A DNA stretch of 64,000 nucleotides, from NCBI GenBank assembly GCA_036924085.1, contig JAVGWX010000006.1, positions 40,930,246 through 40,994,245 of the forward strand. The letters are read 5' to 3'. Origin of the DNA: Ariolimax columbianus (lineage: Eukaryota > Mollusca > Gastropoda > Stylommatophora > Arionidae). Shown piece after piece: positions 11,620 through 22,992 of this stretch. The notes beneath the pieces were generated by a model that made no database searches, was not told where the DNA came from, and worked only from the letters and a program-made list of their open reading frames with translations. Made by a program: the position numbers and the translations under genes. Every line of letters begins with the position of its first letter. Positions within the stretch are counted from its first letter, which is position 1.

Positions 11620-12400
11620 GTCAATCTTTCTCTTTTAGTGGGAAGTCATGTCATGGCTGCTCCACCGAAAGAGGAAACAGTAATATTGGGTGTAGCCCTA
11701 ATGTAGCCCCATCAAGATGGCAATGATCAACAGGACACTACAAATCTGCCACTTATACTTGCCATAGTTGATGGCTTATAACAGCGGTTCATGTTGCAGT
11801 AAATTTCTTTCTTGTGGACTGCATGCCCGATTTGAACAGATGGTAAGCCGTTACAACTAGGGAGCAGCACAGCTTTTGAGCTCAGTTTGGACAAATCAAT
11901 GAACAGTCCCTATTCATCATCTGTGTATTTGATGTATAGTGCTGCCATCAGACCCACTACGTCAATGCAAGCAATTGGATTATCTGTCATTTTGAAATAT
12001 GAAAACAGATCTTTTTGATGAGTACGAAACACAACAACATGCACAACATGTTCTAGAAGATTCCATTGATGCGGTCAGGACCCCAACAGTTCTGTTTTAT
12101 GTTTTGGCAATTTCAAATTTTTTTTTCACTAAATCATTCAATTGACTCTGGGTAATTCTATGTGGCTCTGCAGACTCTTCAACAATAATGAATCAGGATC
12201 TCTTGATATTTCACAAATGACGGCTGTCCACTGACATTTTTATATTCTTCATCACCCGGGTTATAAGAATCTGGTCGGTCTGGATCAGGAAGTCCTTCCC
12301 CGTTAGGCACTGGATGCGGAGCAGAGGGAATATTCGAGCAGGTCACATGATGTTTTTACTTCTTAGAAATACCACGCCCGAATGGAGGAGTCGTCCAAGA
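11620..12400 (-). pseudogene. relic of an unnamed dispersed transposon-associated protein
   Basis: On the minus strand, pieces in shifting frames read (5' to 3') YNPGDEEYKNVSGQPSFVKY, QLNDLV, a VQIGHAVHKKE block, INYGKYKWQIC, IAILMGL and YTQYYCFL. From memory these match, in order, an uncharacterised protein family found in many copies in cnidarian, arthropod and molluscan assemblies, usually assumed to belong to mobile elements. Stops and frameshifts interrupt almost every block, so it is a pseudogene. The function of the family is unknown to me. Confidence 0.5.
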
Positions 12401-12449
12401 ATAACAACCTGTAAGATTATGTGTCGGGTCTCTCTCTACTCACCCTTAG

Positions 12450-13410
12450 AACTGCATTAGAATGCATTTATCGTCCTAACGAAGAAAAGTGAGCAGTTAG
12501 CAACAGAACAAATTATCCACGTTCTGCAGGAGCTCAAGAGACAGTACCCTTGCAACTCTTGGACACACATGTACACACAGGGATCGGCGATAAAAGAGAA
12601 GCCACTGGAATCTAAATCGCACACTACAATGGCGACATAGAAAATCACTCTATACCAGCAAGAGAGATCTGAACCAATTTTTGAGCTGAAGCAACAACTG
12701 TTCATGCAGCAACTCAAATTTGTAAACGCCAAAACATAAGTACAACAAAAACGGTCATTGTAACAGACTCCAGGAGTGTACTCCAAGCCATCTCAAGCCC
12801 CCAAACAAGATAGACTCTGACATGAAATAAAACACTACGTCAGATTGCTATCTAAAATAAAACAGATTTAGACCAACAGTGGATTCCGGAACACTGTCGG
12901 ATCCCTGAAAACGAGAAAGCAGATGAGCTCGCAAAAGCTGGAAGTAGAGACACGAAGACTCCCCATTCGCAGAGCTGTAAAGAAGCCAAGACACATCAAA
13001 CGGCCCATGAGGACAGAATTAAGAGATAAGAATAAAGAATGCAAGCCAGAAAATTACAGCAAAGACAAGCTTGGCAGAAATTGGCAGACAAAGATTTGCA
13101 GACTCAGAACAGGATATTGAAGACTCAAAGCCCACCTTCACAGAATGGGCCTCAGAGACACTGCCACGTTCGATTGTGGAGCACCAAAGCAAACACCAGA
13201 ACATATTATACAGGAATGTCCTACCTATGCAGACCAAAGAGAGGCAGCCTGGCCTGGGGGGAGCGACCATACTCGCAAAGCTGCGGGGGACCGGCGAAGA
13301 CCTGAAACGCATAGTCTCCTTCACGAACCTCGCCGGACTAGAAGCATCAGTTGCTCGATGAAGAGGAAGAAAAAGAAAAAGAAGAAGAAGAAGCAGAAGA
13401 AGAAGAAGAA
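12450..13410 (+). mobile_element. LINE-B RNase H domain and 3' end
   Basis: Blocks in order: WTHMYTQGSA near 12565 (RNase H start; normally TDGS, so the first catalytic Asp is Gln here), a TDSRSV-like piece near 12760, EADELAKAGS near 12915 (frame-broken), RLRTGYGRLKAHLHRMGLRD, CGAPKQTPEHIIQECPTYAD, then [11 protein letters not shown] and a stop near 13360. An AAG-rich tail follows, then ~55 bp shared with 7527-7580. Several stops make it non-functional. The RNase H domain places it among RNase H-bearing LINE clades (I-like). Confidence 0.82.
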
Positions 13411-13465
13411 TGTATGGTCCTTTTTAGTTCAACCAGCAGCACTGGTTTGTTGTAAATGGTTGAAA

Positions 13466-14160
13466 ACATATGCATGGGGCCCAATACCGGTTCTGGTCAC
13501 CTATCATCCAACTGAAATAAAAGTGTGAGCTTTCTTTATCAATTGTGTAATTGATCACCTTTGAGATAGCAGTTATTTGTCAGCTAATACAGCTGACATT
13601 CACATGACATATTGAAATGTACTCACAGAATCCACAGCACAAGTGATGACAAGGAGGAGATGTGGTTGCAATAACGGTTACAAATTGCGTCATCCAATTG
13701 ACGCTCCAGGCTGTCTGTCTTACCCGCCAGCGCTTTAAAAACGAATAACTGGGCCATTTGCGTCGGGAAGATGAAGTCACCAGCTTTCTGATCCAATCAC
13801 ATCCAATCTCGGAAACAAGTTTATCAGGATTGTAATGTTCATATGCGAGACCAGCATGTCTAAATTAGTTTTCGTTGATTGGTTGGTTATTGATCCAGCA
13901 GCCTGACCTGATCCTGCCCTTTGGTCCAATGCCATATAGTTGTATCTGCAAGTGTTTGTTAACTGCTGTTTAATTCCCTACAGTGTTCCAAATTTGTTTA
14001 ATTTCGCTACTTTTGTCTCGGATACATTTTTTTATGTTGGCCAATATTATTTACTTAACTGACGAAAAGGGACAGGAGAGGTGGTAAAAGAAAAAGTAGG
14101 AAGCCAAGAACAGGGAAAGCTTTTTTAGATTCCCCCTGCCCTGCTCAAGCTCAATCAGCT
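13466..14160. other. unassigned DNA
   Basis: Contains a short GGTTGGTTATTGAT stretch near 13882 and a moderately AT-rich body. No supported gene. Confidence 0.35.
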
Positions 14161-14274
14161 AAACAGGAAACTCGTCCACAGGCTACCACGACAGCAAATG
14201 TGCTGAGCGGTGTGGACCGCACAGAACAGGGCAAGACACTTGAGCAGCCGCGGTCATCCACTGCACCCGACTCC

Positions 14275-14745
14275 ATATCCAGTCGTCCTGACTTATCTTG
14301 CCACTGGTTAAAGTTGGACTCGGACGAGAGAGTGAGGTCGACGAACAGCGTAACACTTCCTCACTTAAATCAATTTCATCGCGAAAGTCATTCTCTTTTC
14401 ATTTATACAGTACTAACACAGTGGAGCCCTGTGACGACCGGCAAGCGGCGAAGCTGAGTGCGTAAGTCCGCTGACAAGCTAAACTACAGTCAAATAGCTG
14501 CGTCAGTTGCGGGTCTCCTGGCTGAGGAATAAAGCGGATGAGATACATGGATTTGCTGACAATCATGATCACCGTCTCGCAAAGCCAACTGTCCCTGCTG
14601 TCACTGCCTGCGAGTATGCAGATCCCAAATCGGACTCGTCAGCCATCTCCGCACCCATCCGTCACTCGGAATTACAGAATACTTGACTGGAAGGACTGGC
14701 TAGGTGGAAAAAGTAAAGGTCCTCATCACTCGTGATGGACGAACA
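14275..14745 (+). mobile_element. SINE-D-related, degraded
   Basis: The 14280-14345 part (AGTCGTCCTGACTTATCTTG, CCACTGG, GAGAGTGAGG) parallels 63591-63650. The last part, ATCACTCGTGATGGAC at ~14722-14737, parallels the palindromic ATCGTCTACGATGGAC at 63710-63725. The middle is unmatched. An A-box/B-box head is not evident. Confidence 0.45.
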
Positions 14746-14751
14746 AAACAA

Positions 14752-15450
14752 CACTTAACTTAACTTAACTTAACATGTTTGTACTAGTTTGGAAGACTCT
14801 GCAGAGTCTGTATACAACCAATTTCTTTTACTTCACTTGATCTAAAAATAAACTATTCGTATCAAATCTATTCTTGAATGCATTAATTAACCAAAATGCT
14901 TTCCAAGCATTCACCACTCTCTGACTAAAAAAATATCTCCTGGTATCTAACGGACCTTTTTTTTAATGTATTTCTAGCTACGCTTATTTGTTGATGTAGG
15001 CGGCGGTATTTTGAACAACGTGTTATAGTCTAATTTCTTCTTTATGTTGATTATCTTATCAACCTGTATTAAATCACATCGAATTCTTCTCTTGTCTAGA
15101 CACTTTATGACAGTTTTTCTTAGTCTTTCCGCATAACTAAAATTCCGAAATCCCGATATTAATTTTGTCGCTCTTCTTTGTATCCTTTTCAGCATGTTAA
15201 TATTTTCTCTACGAAACTGACTTCACACCTGAACACAGCCTAGGTCTAGCTAATGCGTTATACAGTTCAACTATCATTTCTATGCTCCTATGTTTAATAT
15301 TTCTTTTTATCATACCAAACATTGCATTTGGCATTTCCATTGCTAGCACTCACCTTACCTGTATTATCTTTTATAAACCCATAGGTCCTTTTCCTTTTCT
15401 ATCTTTCTAATATTGTTCTCTGATATACTATATGCGACAGAAGGATATGT
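14752..15450 (-). mobile_element. CR1-like LINE 3' end
   Basis: The minus strand reads LKRIQRRATKLISGFRNFSY, then AERLRK, CLDKRRIRCDLIQVDKI and the non-coding 3' end. It ends in TTAAG repeats (AACTTAACTTAACTTAACTT at 14752-14771 on the plus strand). The C-terminal arrangement and tail match the longer copy at 48960-51850. Upstream RT sequence fades out in stop-ridden frames near 15450. DNA from there to 15957 is unassigned. Confidence 0.85.
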
Positions 15451-15956
15451 TAGCGAAGGTCTACGTCTGAATGTGACTCTCTTAATTATATATAATCTAG
15501 GGAGCTTTGTTTTGTCTCGTCAAGAATAAAACAGCACAATGCCAAACATTGCATGGAAATTCCATTCAGTTTCAATCTCCGTCTGTACACAAAGGATGAA
15601 AGAAGAGTTGAGGATTAGCTAGCCAATCCATTATTCAGATATCTGTTGTTGCAATGAAAGGAAAAATAATTAGCAAAAGGGCGAAGAAATGAAAGAGTAG
15701 AACATACAAATGTCAAGGAAGACATATTAAATAATATGTCAGTGCACATGGTCAAGGCTAGAACAGGATATGTTGCTAATCGATTGCAAACAAACAGAAG
15801 TGCAAAGTCAGAACGTGATCTGATATAAAGTCATACATGATCATGAATTAAAAGCATTTTCCAATACTTTACATTTATGTGTCCAAGTCTTTCTTGTTCC
15901 TAAGTGTATACCCATCTGTCTGTGACGTTATGTGCGTATTTGTATCTTTGTAATTG

Positions 15957-15957
<1 letters not shown>

Positions 15958-16011
<54 letters not shown>
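15958..16011. repeat. (TA)n then short (CA)n
   Basis: About 50 bp of alternating TA followed by CA dinucleotides, directly before a SINE-C head. Confidence 0.95.
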
Positions 16012-16019
<8 letters not shown>

Positions 16020-16022
<3 letters not shown>

Positions 16023-16345
16023 GAGTATATGGTCTCGAGATAAGGTGTTCGTCTCGAGTGCTGAAGGTCGTGAGTTCAAATTACGGTGGAGACTGGAAAT
16101 TGTTCACGTGGATCATCCGGTAAAAATTCCCTCTGATTTCTGAGTACGGAGATCGACACCCGTGTGTAGTAACATGCACCTTTAAAATCCCTTCTCAGGT
16201 GGGAATCGAAAAGAGTAAGCTAAACGGCCGCTTCTCTGGCAAAATTCAGGTTAAAAATCTACTCAAATTATTTTAGGGGTTCTCGCTTCACAGAGAATAT
16301 GTCACAAAAAGGAGATGTCTGGCTATAACACCAGGTCCTGGTAAT
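16020..16345 (+). mobile_element. SINE-C, nearly complete, tRNA-derived
   Basis: The head resembles a tRNA: GATAAGGTGTTCGTCTCGAG is an A-box-like arm and GGTCGTGAGTTCAAATTAC a B-box-like arm (consensus GGTTCAANNCC). A ~250-bp body follows, containing GGATCATCCGGT, GACACCCGTGTG, GGGAATCGAAAAGAG and CACAGAGAATATGTC. It shares its body with 3535-3790 and its head with 22510-22690. Transcription by RNA polymerase III is inferred from the boxes. Confidence 0.75.
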
Positions 16346-16557
16346 GGAGTTAGCGGGTCTACCTTGCTCGCGCTTCCACGACCACCAGTCCTAAAAAGGC
16401 GATCATAAATTTCAGAGGCTACGGTTGGTAGCGGATACTGTGTTTGACTTGGCAATTCACCAGCGAATTTTCGCCTGCCATAAATATGAAGCAAAGGAGT
16501 CACACCTTCCACCAATAGCTAACGACGAAAGTGGACTGAATATGTATGTATATATTT

Positions 16558-16560
<3 letters not shown>

Positions 16561-16622
<62 letters not shown>
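16561..16622. repeat. (TA)n microsatellite
   Basis: About 60 bp of uninterrupted TA. Confidence 0.95.
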
Positions 16623-16625
<3 letters not shown>

Positions 16626-16744
16626 ATATAAACGCACATATATCACAGTTATTAAATCCTTTCAACTCCTTACGGAGCATAAGGAATCAACAGATATTCG
16701 CCGTCTTCCTATCATTCCTCACCATTATCAGCTCCGCCCACGTC

Positions 16745-17990
16745 ATTCTTCTCCTTCTTCCCCTTCAGGAACTTTTGGCCATGCTATATCTGCAGGCCAG
16801 TCGCCATGATGAAGTCTGTAGTCTTCACCAGGTCGGAGCGGCTGCCCCACGACTTTTGGCCATGCTATATCTGCAGGCCAGTCGCCATGATGAAGTCTGT
16901 AGTCTTCACCAGGTCGGAGCGGCTGCCCCACAGCTTTTTGTTTCCGCAGCTCCGCACCCTCTGGCCAGGTCTGGTATCTATAGATTGGGCATTCCTATAA
17001 TATGTTATTAAGGGTTCTGGCCTCCTGTTCCACATGGGCACTCATCGGTATGTCACATCTTCAGTCGATATAGATATTCTAGTAGTCTGCAGTGTCCAGT
17101 TCTTATGCGAAATAAAGTAGTTTGTTGATTTCTTTTGAGTTGGTGAATTTGGTACTGCTTATGTTTCTGTCTTCTCTCCATTGGTGTTTATACTCATTTC
17201 TTATGATTTTTCTTGATCTCTCTGTATGGTACTCGATGATTAAATTGTGCCTTTTTGCTGCCATCTTTAGCTAGATCGTCAGCTCTCTCGTTTTATGTGA
17301 TTCCGCAATGGGAGGGTAGTCCCTAAAGCGCTATTGTTGAGGATGTCTGGAGTTGTCCTAGTTCTGCTCTAATCTCCGATAACAGTGGTTCGTTGTTTAA
17401 TTTTTGTATTGCCTTTAACAGTACTCTGCAGTATGTGAATACATCTTTTTTTGTTGGTGGTTGCCTTTTTGTTTCAAGTATTATTGCCTTTCTATTTCAT
17501 GGATTATCAGTGCTCGCAGGAGGGCCATCGATTCTGCTCTGATGTTTGTGGACGACTTTCCTGTTGGGAGGGCCTCTTCTGTTATATTTCCACTTTTGTC
17601 ACTTATGAATAGGCCTCTTCCCCCGTTTCGACCTGCGTCCACGTCTATCCTGCCGTTTTCTGTTTTGTGTCAACTTTTATTTCACATTAGTGTTTAGGTC
17701 TGTCCCTACTGTTATCGCTTGGGAATTCCAGAACAGTGACTGCCTTGTAATGATATCAGCTAGTTTCCGTAATGTGTGTTCTATCCATCGCCGACTCCTC
17801 TTTACATCTAGTCCCACTGACATCTGTCCAGTTCTATCCCAAAGTTGTATATTGGTGACTTTATTAAACTATTTCAGTTCCTCAATTCGGGGCAAGTATC
17901 CTTTCATGACAATTTTGACCTTTTTAGCAAAAGAGTCTGTCCAGTCTCTAATCCCATTATCCAATCTGCCATATCTCGCTATTTCTTTGT
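16745..17990 (-). mobile_element. LINE-C RNase H domain and 3' end
   Basis: The minus strand parallels 24460-25140 almost throughout: RAESMALLRALIIHEIERQ, frame-broken AKDGSKKAQF, YREIKKNH, a RTGHCRLLEY block, ECPIYRYQTWPEGAELRK, and a C-terminus in the tandemly duplicated piece at 16771-16932. Many stops. The left (3') end has a CTT-rich stretch that may be the remains of an AAG tail. The right (5') limit is approximate, grading into AT/CT simple repeats. Confidence 0.75.
16771..16932. repeat. 81-bp perfect tandem duplication in LINE-C
   Basis: The 81 bp from ACTTTTGGCCATGCTATATC recur immediately at 16852 with essentially no change. On the minus strand the unit carries the LINE-C C-terminus (GEDYRLHHGDWPADIAWPK). 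It is in frame (27 codons) but includes the normal stop region in other frames. Confidence 0.95.
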
Positions 17991-17999
17991 CTTTCTCTC

Positions 18000-18047
18000 T
18001 ATCGCTCTTTCCATTTATCTCTATATATCTCTTTATATCTCTAAATA

Positions 18048-18088
<41 letters not shown>

Positions 18089-18273
18089 CCATCTCTCTCT
18101 TTCTCTATATATATCTTTATATCACTCGCATTCACTCTCTATTTTTAACAATCGTTCTCTCACTGCTTATCTTTAGCTATCTGTCTTTCTATCCCTCTCT
18201 ATTTATATTTCTATCTCTATCCCTCTATTTATCTAAATGAGGCTATCTCTCTGTATCTCTTTATATCTCTCTT

Positions 18274-18351
<78 letters not shown>

Positions 18352-18355
18352 CATC
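18000..18355. repeat. compound CT-rich and (TA)n microsatellites
   Basis: Two TA tracts (about 18049-18080 and 18272-18352) joined by TCTCTATATATCT-type sequence. Confidence 0.9.
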
Positions 18356-18590
18356 ATCAGTCCGGTAACCTGAAAGGTCATTGGGGCACTAATACTGCAG
18401 ATTGTTGGACCAGTTTCTGCTACTCGGTCTTGGGCCAGAATATCGAATGTTCCGTATGTACGAGTTAACCACAGTGGTATGATTGTTATTATTGTGTATT
18501 GAGCAGCTGGCTCATTTCTGATTTTTCTCAATGTTTTCTGCAATATCGGTGAGTTCTGGGCCATTTTACTCCTGACGAAGCCCATCCCTC
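18356..18590 (+). repeat. repeat E copy
   Basis: Shares CAGTCCGGTAACCTGAAAGG, TCATTGGGG, GTTGGACCAGTT and CTCGGT with 61890-61980. The family class is unknown; the head is not tRNA-like by eye. Confidence 0.65.
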
Positions 18591-19012
18591 TCCAGGCAAC
18601 GTGTCCCTTCCTATTTGTGATTTTTTCTATGATCTCCCTGTCTATTCAAACATGGCGTCACAAGTTCACCCTGAAGGTTATGCCCTTCCGTTTTCTTTTT
18701 CCGGCCTTGTTTTCATCTTTACCGTTTGCTTTTAATCGCTTTTGTGTATTATCTGTTCGGTTTTATCCTAAAATATATCTAAGCGTTTTGTTGGGCACAG
18801 CTCCAATTGGAAAAAAACGCGCATAAAATACTTTATCCAAGAGGAATCTGTAACACTGCAAATGGAGATCTAAAGATCAGAGAAAAACACACGATTCAGA
18901 AGTGAATCAGATCAGCAGCCATGTTGGCGCTATACCCGGGTATATATATATATATGTCTTTTCTATCTTCTAGCTATCTCTCTATATTTATCCCTCTGTT
19001 TCTTTCTCTCTC

Positions 19013-19059
<47 letters not shown>

Positions 19060-19232
19060 AGCAAATCTAACAAAAAAACACTTCGAAATCTTATTGTAAT
19101 GCAGATCGATTGAAAGCTTCACAATGTTGTTCGTTGTTCAATGTTATTCTAGCCTAACTCCGAAATCCATCATCGCGTTGACACTTTGTCATTCTCTCTA
19201 TTCTATTATATGTGTATGTATTTGTGTGTGTA

Positions 19233-19273
<41 letters not shown>

Positions 19274-19324
19274 GCGTGTGTGTGTGTCGTTTGTCTTTAT
19301 TTGTGTGGGGGTGGGGGAGGGGGA
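18591..19324. other. unassigned DNA with CT, GT and GA microsatellites
   Basis: A CT tract lies at about 19010-19058 and a TG/GA/TG compound tract at about 19210-19290. The frames over them are repeat artefacts. 18617-18830 has no recognised motif. Confidence 0.6.
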
Positions 19325-19476
19325 GGAAGCATGTTTTGCAGAACTGTCCTCTGTGTGGTCAGTTAAGGAGGATACACTGGCCAAATGATTGGACACTACA
19401 ATCAAAGCTGTATGGAGCTAAAGACCAACTGCATTCAACGGTCGAGTTCATCGCCGAAACTCGCCTGATGATGTAA
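19325..19476 (+). mobile_element. RNase H-type LINE C-terminal fragment
   Basis: Reads HVLQNCPLCGQLRRIHWPND, then LQSKLYGAKDQLHSTVEF and IAETRLMM before a stop. This is the zinc-knuckle-like C-terminus seen in LINE-A, B and C (H.LQ.CP......WP). It is divergent from all three, so possibly a further family. No long AAG tail. Confidence 0.65.
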
Positions 19477-19774
19477 ACATCTATGATGCGATCACAACAA
19501 GAAGGATTTAACTGGACTTGCGCCATCGTTCCGTCTATTGAAACATAGGCCCATCACAGCAGTTGTCTCCCCCTAACAAGTTTATAGAAAAACCTGACTC
19601 CAGTTTAACAATACGACTTAAAACAATAATGTTTACGTTCTGAGGTTTCCCACCCTATACGCAACCTTCATTGTCGTGTTTTACAGTATGGAAATCGTGG
19701 TCTTATTCTGTTTGCCAGGGACCCTTCACATTTTGTTTAATTTAATTTTTTGTTGCGTTCGCCTTATTTCTCTA

Positions 19775-19960
19775 AGTGACACGGCTCCCAACCCGAAGGT
19801 GCTGGGTTCGATCCCCATCACAGCACAGGCCGTTACCCCGGGGAAGCAAACCGAAGTCGGATGCACTGGACCGACAGGCGCAAAATAAAAACCGTAGTGC
19901 AACGCACACCGTCTTGGGGAATAGATAAGAGAAATACAACGAACGAAATAAACAAAAATA
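19775..19960 (+). mobile_element. SINE-A copy, 5'-truncated
   Basis: Contains GGTGCTGGGTTCGATCCCCA (B-box arm), CCGTTACCCCGGGGAAGCAA, the shared SINE core GAAGTCGGATGCACTGG and the tail CTTGGGGAATAGA. It lacks the ~45-bp segment (CCTTAGAAAATGCAGGAGG...) present in the copies at 22993 and 24050. Confidence 0.8.
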
Positions 19961-19967
19961 GTACCTG

Positions 19968-20160
19968 GTTAGCCTCCTCTGTGATCCATCTTAAGCCAGT
20001 CTGTCCTGTTGCAGCCTGTTATCCCGGATCACCTCGTGGAGGCGTAGAACGGCCTTAGCCGCTCCGGTTCAATGACCTTGACGCTGGTAGTCATCTATGG
20101 GTGGCTGGTCGCAACAGCTCCTGTACTGCTCTCAGCATCTTGATCACACAACTAGTTCAA
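19968..20160 (-). mobile_element. SINE-E partial
   Basis: Antisense copy of the SINE-E 5' half: GCCAGTCTGTCCTGTTGCAG, CTGTTATCCCGGATCACC and GCTATGGGTNGCTG-like blocks on the plus strand. The core and 3' half are missing. Confidence 0.7.
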
Positions 20161-20224
20161 CACTGACAATAGAATTTCTCTCCTCTCCATGTCTTGATGG
20201 AGGGCGTGGCAATGAATTTGTTGA

Positions 20225-20372
20225 CCTTCTGTTCTTCTCTTTGTTCTTCTTCTTTATCTTCTTCTTATTATTATTCTTCATCCTCTTCTTCTTCTTTTTT
20301 CTTCTTCTTCTTCTATGTCTTCTTTTTCTTCTTATTCTTCTTTTTCTTCTTTTTCTTCTTATTCTTCTTTTC
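20225..20372. repeat. (CTT)n-rich pyrimidine tract
   Basis: Imperfect CTT/CTTTTT repeats; the Ser/Phe/Leu-rich frames over it are artefacts. It resembles an AAG-type LINE tail in reverse, but no LINE follows it. Confidence 0.8.
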
Positions 20373-21152
20373 GATTATCCTGTTTTGCCTTTCAGCGTCA
20401 GATTATGAAGAGATCTCTAGAACGTGCCCTCCTATGTGCCTCATGCACAGTGAAATTCACCGTCTCCTACATTTCCGTAAGAGACATTTTTCGTGGTCGG
20501 CCTTTGCCCTTGAATCCGTTGAATCTAATAGCATTGCTTGTGGGGGGGGGGGGTGTGTGCTGTGTGGTAGTAGACTGGTTATGCGGTCAAACCATTTTAA
20601 TTGCTGTATTTAGATGTAGTTCAATGCTGGTGGTATATCCGCAAGTCTCCTGACGTTACGGGTTCAAAAAAGAACTATAATAGACATTGGATGTTGATAG
20701 ATGCGGATAAAACCTACTGGTGTATGTGTGGAGGGGGGGGGGGGGTAGGGGGGGGTGAACAGGAATTCAGTCAATGACCGCCTGTCTGATGATCATACTG
20801 CGATCGATGAATCAACAAAGCACAGGTGCATGATGTCCTGGTCCAAATCGGTTTCAGGGCAATCAAAGAGCAGACATTCTGACCCAAAGAGAACTCAACA
20901 TACGGACATTGTACAAAAACTGCCGTATTCTATTTGCTGGAGCAGTAGAGGGATTTTTAAACTGAGAACTACGGGACGGATCGCCGCTGAGTCCGACGGC
21001 GTGTGATGGCAAATGTTTGTTTATTTCACCCCGAAAGGGCAAACAACATATGTCTTACCGGGGATTCGATCCATTGTCCTTCTTGTCGGTAACCAGGCAT
21101 GGAAACGATTATAATTGTGGTGTAAAAGAGCATTTATAGGGATGTCAGACCA
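20373..21152. other. unassigned DNA with poly-G runs
   Basis: G runs at about 20542-20550 and 20731-20755 (two G tracts separated by TA). No gene motif. 20755-21006 is open for 83 codons but unrecognised. Confidence 0.5.
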
Positions 21153-21355
21153 TGACCTACTTTACAGTTGGCCATGGTCAGACACTGATCTACTTTACAG
21201 TTGGCCATGGTCAGACGCTAACCTACTTCAGAGTTGGCCATGGTCAAACGCTGACCTACTTTACAGTTGGCAATGATAAGGCACTGCCCTACTTTACAGT
21301 TGACCATGGTCAGACACTGACCTACTTTACAGTTAGCCATGGTCAGACACTTCGC
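21153..21355. repeat. 33-bp minisatellite, ~6 copies
   Basis: Unit TGACCTACTTTACAGTTGGC plus CATGGTCAGACAC, with point variants. Confidence 0.93.
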
Positions 21356-21659
21356 TAAGATGACACATAAACGCAACCTACGTAAAATATGATGTGGGTG
21401 TGGGGAGAAGAGGTGTGGTTGTATCTTTTTTCAGTCATTCTTAACTTGATTCTTCTATTTTCATTTGATCTTCGCCGGTTAATGAGATAATATCGTTTTC
21501 CGTCTCGTTCTTATCATATTTCTTCGTGCTTTACTGAACCCTTTAATGGGCAATAGAGCAAATATCGTTATCTCTCTCTCTCTCTCTCTTTCTCTCTCCC
21601 TCTTTCACTCTCTTTTTCCCTCTATGTATCTCTTTCTCACAGCACTATCCTTCTTGTTT

Positions 21660-22335
21660 TCCAGTGCACTCTACATTCTGCCACGTTAGTACAAGCAGCG
21701 TTAGCAAAACAAAATCATTCCCCACAAATACTGGAAATAACACAAAAATACCCAATCCCCAACCCAGTAAAAGAGTTAAAGCCACCTTTAAGAGGAACCA
21801 TATTTTTGGAAGGTGTAATAACAAGAGAAACCAACCTAATAATATTAAATAACGCAACCTTGGATACAATAGATAGCTACATTAACACTATGATACATGC
21901 CTAAACAGAAGACTCTGCTTTTAAGGCCACCAGGGACTTGGAGCCTTAATAAAGAACCCAAATGGCGATACATTAGAACTATATAAACCATGGGGAGAAT
22001 TCTGTAGTAACCACATAGCAGAAATTATAGCAATAAACACGACCAACCAGGTTCCAGACAGGAAGGCAGAAAAGCAACTAATATTGCGGTTTTCAACGAT
22101 TTAAGAATAACACTGCAAGCACTAGAAATGTCATTAGAAACTAACAACAAAGAAGTTGCAATACTGGCTGAGGCTATTTATACGATTCAAACAACACACA
22201 ACATCAAAGTCATATTCCAGTGGATTACATGACATATAGACATATCAGGCAATGAGTAAGCAAACAGACTAGCAATACTAGGCGCAAGCAGGGTTCAAAT
22301 AAACACACCAGACAATACGCAGACAGAAAAACAAA
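21660..22335 (+). mobile_element. RNase H-bearing LINE relic
   Basis: Late in the segment the frame reads NNKEVAILAEAIYTIQTTHN and then IKVIFQWIT.HIDISGNE, with an interrupting stop. This is the RNase H C-terminal block (W.P.H..I.GNE.AD). Upstream text (21700-22050) is consistent with the region between RT and RNase H but full of stops. Family assignment relative to LINE-A to C is uncertain. Confidence 0.6.
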
Positions 22336-22336
22336 T

Positions 22337-22470
22337 ACTTAACTTAATTTTAATTTAACGTCTAAATACTGGTTTAGAAAACTCTACTTAATAGACTCAA
22401 ACACTAGAGCTAAGTAGACCCGCAGCAAGTTAGGCGCCATCTGCAGCTGCTTGAAACAAACTATCTGAGG
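22337..22470 (-). mobile_element. CR1-like 3' end fragment plus a short shared repeat
   Basis: AACTTAATTTTAATTTAACG and TCTAAATACTGGTTTAGAAA are the antisense of the CR1 terminal sequence at 51798-51840. The following GTAGACCCGCAGCAAGTTAG plus GCGCCATCT recurs with changes at 33245-33280. Confidence 0.6.
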
Positions 22471-22509
22471 TAAGGTACAAGTAACTTCGGTAAATTTTTA
22501 TTTTTTTTC

Positions 22510-22690
22510 CGGGTACCGACCGTCAACTGTCAAGAAATTTTCATGAAGAGAATTATGTTAATTTCAACACTACCCAGAGATCAAAGGAATTTTTACCAGA
22601 AGATGCACGTTAAGAAAAATACATGTCTCCGCCGTGATTCGAACAAGCGACCTTCGGAACCCGAGGCGGACACCTTACCTCGAGAACCTC
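22510..22690 (-). mobile_element. SINE-C head
   Basis: The minus strand gives GGTAAGGTGTCCGCCTCGGG, then GGTCGCTTGTTCGAATCACG and GCGGAGAC. This is the same tRNA-like A-box/B-box layout as 16022-16085. The body is not recognisable beyond the head. Confidence 0.55.
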
Positions 22691-22992
22691 CAGTCCTCCT
22701 ACTTGAAAACAACTTCATAGAGGAATGGTTGAACCCAGGGATGGAAGGGTCTACTTCTACTGGACATCCCATGAATAAAGAAATGATACACCCAATCAAA
22801 AAATGACAACATCAACAAACTGCAACTGCAAGAAGCACGGAATAAACTTAGGACAGAAGACAGATACTTAAAAAATAGAATCCCCACACACGACTCTTTC
22901 GCTACTACATCCATCCACATGAGACAGGGCAACATGTGCTGCTGCCTTGCCCAGGACCCGCCACAGACAAAGTCAAGATATTGCCTTTCGCC

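Noticed and set aside
13580..13780. 66-codon minus-strand frame with cysteines (HHLCCGFC)
   Set aside because: No signal peptide, no regular cysteine spacing, and no second copy.
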